Shown piece by piece: positions 6,132-8,174 of a DNA stretch of 8,174 bases. Made by a program: the position numbers and the translations under genes. The DNA is from Sphingomonas sp. (lineage in GTDB: Bacteria > Pseudomonadota > Alphaproteobacteria > Sphingomonadales > Sphingomonadaceae), in the NCBI GenBank assembly GCA_030146605.1, contig JASLBO010000085.1:1-8174 (forward strand), given 5' to 3'. How positions within the stretch are numbered: the first letter of the stretch is position 1; the number at the start of each line of letters is the position of its first letter. A model generated the notes under the pieces. The model was not told where the DNA came from. It did no database searches and was given only the letters and a program-made list of their open reading frames with translations.

Positions 6132-7526
6132 ATGCCTCGCCTGCCCCTGCTCACCTTGCTCGCCCTTGCCGGCTGCACCGTCGGCCCCGATTACCAGCGG
6201 CCCGCCCCTGCCGCGGCCACGCAAGCGTCGTGGCTCGAACCGGGAACGCCGGGAGCGGTCGATCTCGCCTGGTGGGACAGCTTTGCCGACCCGCAGCTCT
6301 CCGCGCTGGTCGACCGCGCGATCGCCAACGCGCCCGACCTCCGGGAAGCCGAAGCGCGGCTCGCCGAAGCCCGCGCCAATCGCGACGCCGTGGCGGGCGG
6401 GCGGCTACCGGGCGTCGAGGCCAAGGGATCGATCACCGAGAACCGGCTGAGCGAGAACGGCCAGCTGCCGATCGGCAACATTCCCGGCGTCGACCGCGCG
6501 TTCCGGCTGTTCGACCTTGGCTTCGATGCGAGCTGGGAGCTCGACTTCTGGGGCCGTCGCACGCGCCAGACCGAGGCCGCCAACGCCCGCGCCGAGGCGG
6601 CGCTCTACGGCCAGCGCGACGTGATGCTGACGCTGATCGGCGAAGTCGCACGAAGCTATTTCGACTTGCGGGCGGCACAGGCCGATGCGGCCAGCGCGCG
6701 CGCCCTCGCGAGCTCGGACGCCGAACTCGCGCGGCTGACGCAATTGCGTTTCGCCGCCGGCGAGGCCTCGCGGCTCGAGCTCGAACGCGCCGAGGGCGCC
6801 GCGCGCACCAGCGCAGCCGCAACGCCCGACACCGAAGCGCGCGCCGCCGCGGCGGCATACCGGATCGCGGCTCTGGTCGGCGCGGCGCCGGAGGAAGTCG
6901 CGCCCGCATTGCGCCAGCCCGTACCCGTCCCCGCCAGCCCCGACCGCATCCTTGTCGGCGTCCGCTCCGAGCTGCTCGAGCGGCGGCCGGACATCCGCCG
7001 CGCCGAGCGCGAACTTGCCGCCGCCACCGGCGATATCGGCGTCGCCACCGCGGACCTGTTTCCGCGCTTCAGCCTGTTCGGCAGCCTCGGCCAGCAGGCG
7101 CGCACGCCCGGCGACCTGTTCTCGGGCGATAGCACGCGGCTCCAGATCGGCCCGAGCTTCTCCTGGCCGATCTTCTCGGGCGGAACGATCCGCGCCCAGA
7201 TCCGCGCCGCCGACGCACGCGCGCAGGGGGCGGCAGCGCGCTATGAGAGAGCTGTGCTCGGCGCGTTGTCGGACAGCGAGGCGGCGATCAACCGGTTCCT
7301 CAATGCACGGATGGCCGAGGCGGAAACCGCCGCGGCGCTGGCGCGCGAACGTTCGGCATTTGCGCTGGCGGAGCGGCGGGCGACCAGCGGCGAAGACGAC
7401 CGGCTGACCCTGCTGCGTGCGCGGCAGACGCTGATCGCAGCGGAGCGGCGCGCGGACCAGGCAAAGGTGGCGAAGGGGCAGGCGGCGGTGGCGCTGTACA
7501 AGGCGCTGGGCGGGGGCTGGCGCTGA
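6132..7526 (+). CDS. Outer-membrane efflux lipoprotein, OprM/NodT family
   Basis: This protein of 464 residues should form the trimeric outer-membrane exit duct. It opens with a very short lipoprotein signal, MPRLPLLTLLALAGC, where LAGC is the lipobox and Cys15 the acylated residue. The family hallmark C-T-V-G-P-D-Y-x-R-P follows. Two outer-membrane efflux (OEP) repeats are visible. The first includes WWDSFADPQLSALVDRAI (47-64) and SWELDFWGRR (134-143). The second includes LLERRPDIRRAE (281-292), DLFPRFSLFGSLG and the terminal VALYKALGGGW. ATG 6132 lies 5 nt after the permease stop, with GGAG at 6120-6123 and 8-nt spacing. E. coli ybhGFSR has no such gene, so here the exporter carries its own channel. 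The protein is complete, and long coiled helices rich in Ala, Arg and Glu fit the periplasmic barrel. Family sure; exclusive partnership with this pump is inferred from the operon. Confidence 0.94.
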   Translation: MPRLPLLTLLALAGCTVGPDYQRPAPAAATQASWLEPGTPGAVDLAWWDSFADPQLSALVDRAIANAPDLREAEARLAEARANRDAVAGGRLPGVEAKGSITENRLSENGQLPIGNIPGVDRAFRLFDLGFDASWELDFWGRRTRQTEAANARAEAALYGQRDVMLTLIGEVARSYFDLRAAQADAASARALASSDAELARLTQLRFAAGEASRLELERAEGAARTSAAATPDTEARAAAAAYRIAALVGAAPEEVAPALRQPVPVPASPDRILVGVRSELLERRPDIRRAERELAAATGDIGVATADLFPRFSLFGSLGQQARTPGDLFSGDSTRLQIGPSFSWPIFSGGTIRAQIRAADARAQGAAARYERAVLGALSDSEAAINRFLNARMAEAETAAALARERSAFALAERRATSGEDDRLTLLRARQTLIAAERRADQAKVAKGQAAVALYKALGGGWR

Positions 7527-7531
7527 CACAA

Positions 7532-7556
7532 TCCTCCCGCGCGCAGCGGGGGAGGA
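7532..7556. terminator. Hairpin between convergent genes, possible terminator
   Basis: TCCTCCC (7532-7538) pairs with GGGAGGA (7550-7556), with partial further pairing inside around a short GC-rich loop. It occupies the 35-bp gap between the operon's last stop and the end of the - strand GntR gene, where a bidirectional terminator is expected. No T-run follows on either strand, so intrinsic termination is uncertain. It could equally be a small dispersed palindrome. Confidence 0.35.
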
Positions 7557-7561
7557 ATGGG

Positions 7562-8174
7562 TTACGGCATCAGCCGTTTCCGCCCCTGCGACAAATGCCA
7601 GCGCATCGCGAGTGCCGCGGCGTCGGCGTCCTGGGCGCGGATCGCCTCGACCACCATCTCATGCTCGGTCACCATCGCGCCGATCGCCTCGGGCGGGCGC
7701 GCGCGCGAAATGTCGACCCCGGCGCGCAGGATCCGGAAAATCCCCTCCTCGAGATGATCGAACGCCGCGACGAAGGCGGGATTGGCCGTCGCCTCGAAGA
7801 TCGAGCGGTGGAGCACCCAATCCTCCTCGTGCGCGGGCCCGTTCGAGTGCAGGGCGGAGCGGAGTCCGTCCATTGCCCGCTGGATCGTCTCCATCTGCTC
7901 GGGCGAGCGTCGCATCGCCGCGAGCCGGCAGGCCTCCGCCTCGAGCACGAAGCGGACCTCGTACGTGCCGAGCGTCGCCGACAGCTCGGCCATCGGCATG
8001 TGTGCGCCGAGCCGCTCGGAAGGGCGCCGCAAGACATAGGAACCCGCTCCGCGGCGCGACTCGGTGATGCCGTCGGCGGCCAGCCGGACCAGCGCCTCGC
8101 GAACCACCGTGCGCGACATCCCGAACATCTCGGCGAGCCGCGGCTCCGACGGCAGGCGATCCCCGATCTGGAGG
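7562..8174 (-). CDS. GntR-family regulator, FadR/FCD subfamily, partial (runs off right edge)
   Basis: The visible 203 residues end at TAA (7564-7562) and lack only the extreme N-terminus beyond the window. They open inside the winged HTH (IGDRLPSEPRLAEMFGMSRTVVREAL, then the wing GITESRRGAGSYV). An FCD ligand-binding domain follows. The metal-ligand set of that domain is intact: Asp and His in D-W-V-L-H (fragment residues 118 and 122), His in T-E-H-E (171) and His in R-W-H-L-S (193), so it probably binds a metal and an organic acid. FCD regulators usually control sugar-acid or carboxylate catabolism genes next to them, which would lie to the right, outside the window. The ATG at 8128 is inside the HTH and is not the true start. 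The gene is convergent with the exporter operon and probably unrelated to it. Confidence 0.92.
   Translation of the reverse strand, partial: LQIGDRLPSEPRLAEMFGMSRTVVREALVRLAADGITESRRGAGSYVLRRPSERLGAHMPMAELSATLGTYEVRFVLEAEACRLAAMRRSPEQMETIQRAMDGLRSALHSNGPAHEEDWVLHRSIFEATANPAFVAAFDHLEEGIFRILRAGVDISRARPPEAIGAMVTEHEMVVEAIRAQDADAAALAMRWHLSQGRKRLMP

Noticed and set aside
3873..7526. A 1217-codon open frame that spans both permease genes out of frame and then becomes the outer-membrane lipoprotein, suggesting a giant fusion.
   Set aside because: The first three quarters read as low-complexity Arg/Ala/Asp-rich sequence with no domain, while the other frame gives two well-conserved permeases. The lipoprotein has its own ATG, Shine-Dalgarno and signal peptide at 6132. 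The openness is a product of high GC.
7562..8128. A complete 188-residue GntR protein starting at ATG 8128.
   Set aside because: The same frame stays open to the right edge and encodes the first part of the winged HTH (LPSEPRLAE), so the ATG is internal and the gene is truncated by the window.
1..8174. CRISPR arrays, tRNA or rRNA genes, transposases, phage attachment sites.
   Set aside because: No regularly spaced repeats, structural RNA sequences, transposase motifs or integrase-type boundaries were seen on either strand.

Overview
The window carries one complete six-gene operon on the + strand, flanked by two incomplete regulator genes on the - strand. GC content is high throughout. Strong C/G third-position bias, abutting genes and the GAAA-loop REP-like repeat inside the operon suggest an alphaproteobacterium, most likely a sphingomonad. 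That placement is inference; there is no rRNA or other marker gene here.

Layout. Positions 1-220 (-) hold the N-terminal part of a TetR-family repressor that runs off the left edge. Positions 221-369 are a divergent control region, less GC-rich than the rest, with a candidate promoter for each direction. It also has a perfect 16-bp palindrome and a smaller inverted repeat, both plausible operators. Positions 370-7526 (+) are the operon: a CecR-like TetR regulator, a YbhG-like membrane fusion protein, a YbhF-like double ABC ATPase, YbhS-like and YbhR-like ABC-2 permeases, and an outer-membrane efflux lipoprotein of the OprM/NodT type. The gene order and protein lengths match E. coli cecR-ybhGFSR, with an outer-membrane channel gene added at the end. 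Positions 7562-8174 (-) hold most of a GntR/FadR-type (FCD) regulator, convergent with the operon and cut by the right edge. A hairpin lies in the 35-bp gap between them.

How it works together. The two permeases form the inner-membrane pore and the tandem ATPase drives it. The membrane fusion protein bridges the periplasm and the lipoprotein provides the outer-membrane exit, so one transcript encodes a complete tripartite exporter and its own regulator. The substrate cannot be read from the sequence. The E. coli homologues are linked to drug sensitivity and efflux.

Less ordinary points: a hairpin that covers the Shine-Dalgarno site of the ATPase gene; an inverted REP-like pair inserted between the ATPase and first permease genes, spanned by a 41-codon frame that overlaps both neighbours; and a clear asymmetry between the two ATP sites of the ATPase. 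This is a known transporter family. I see no wholly new system.
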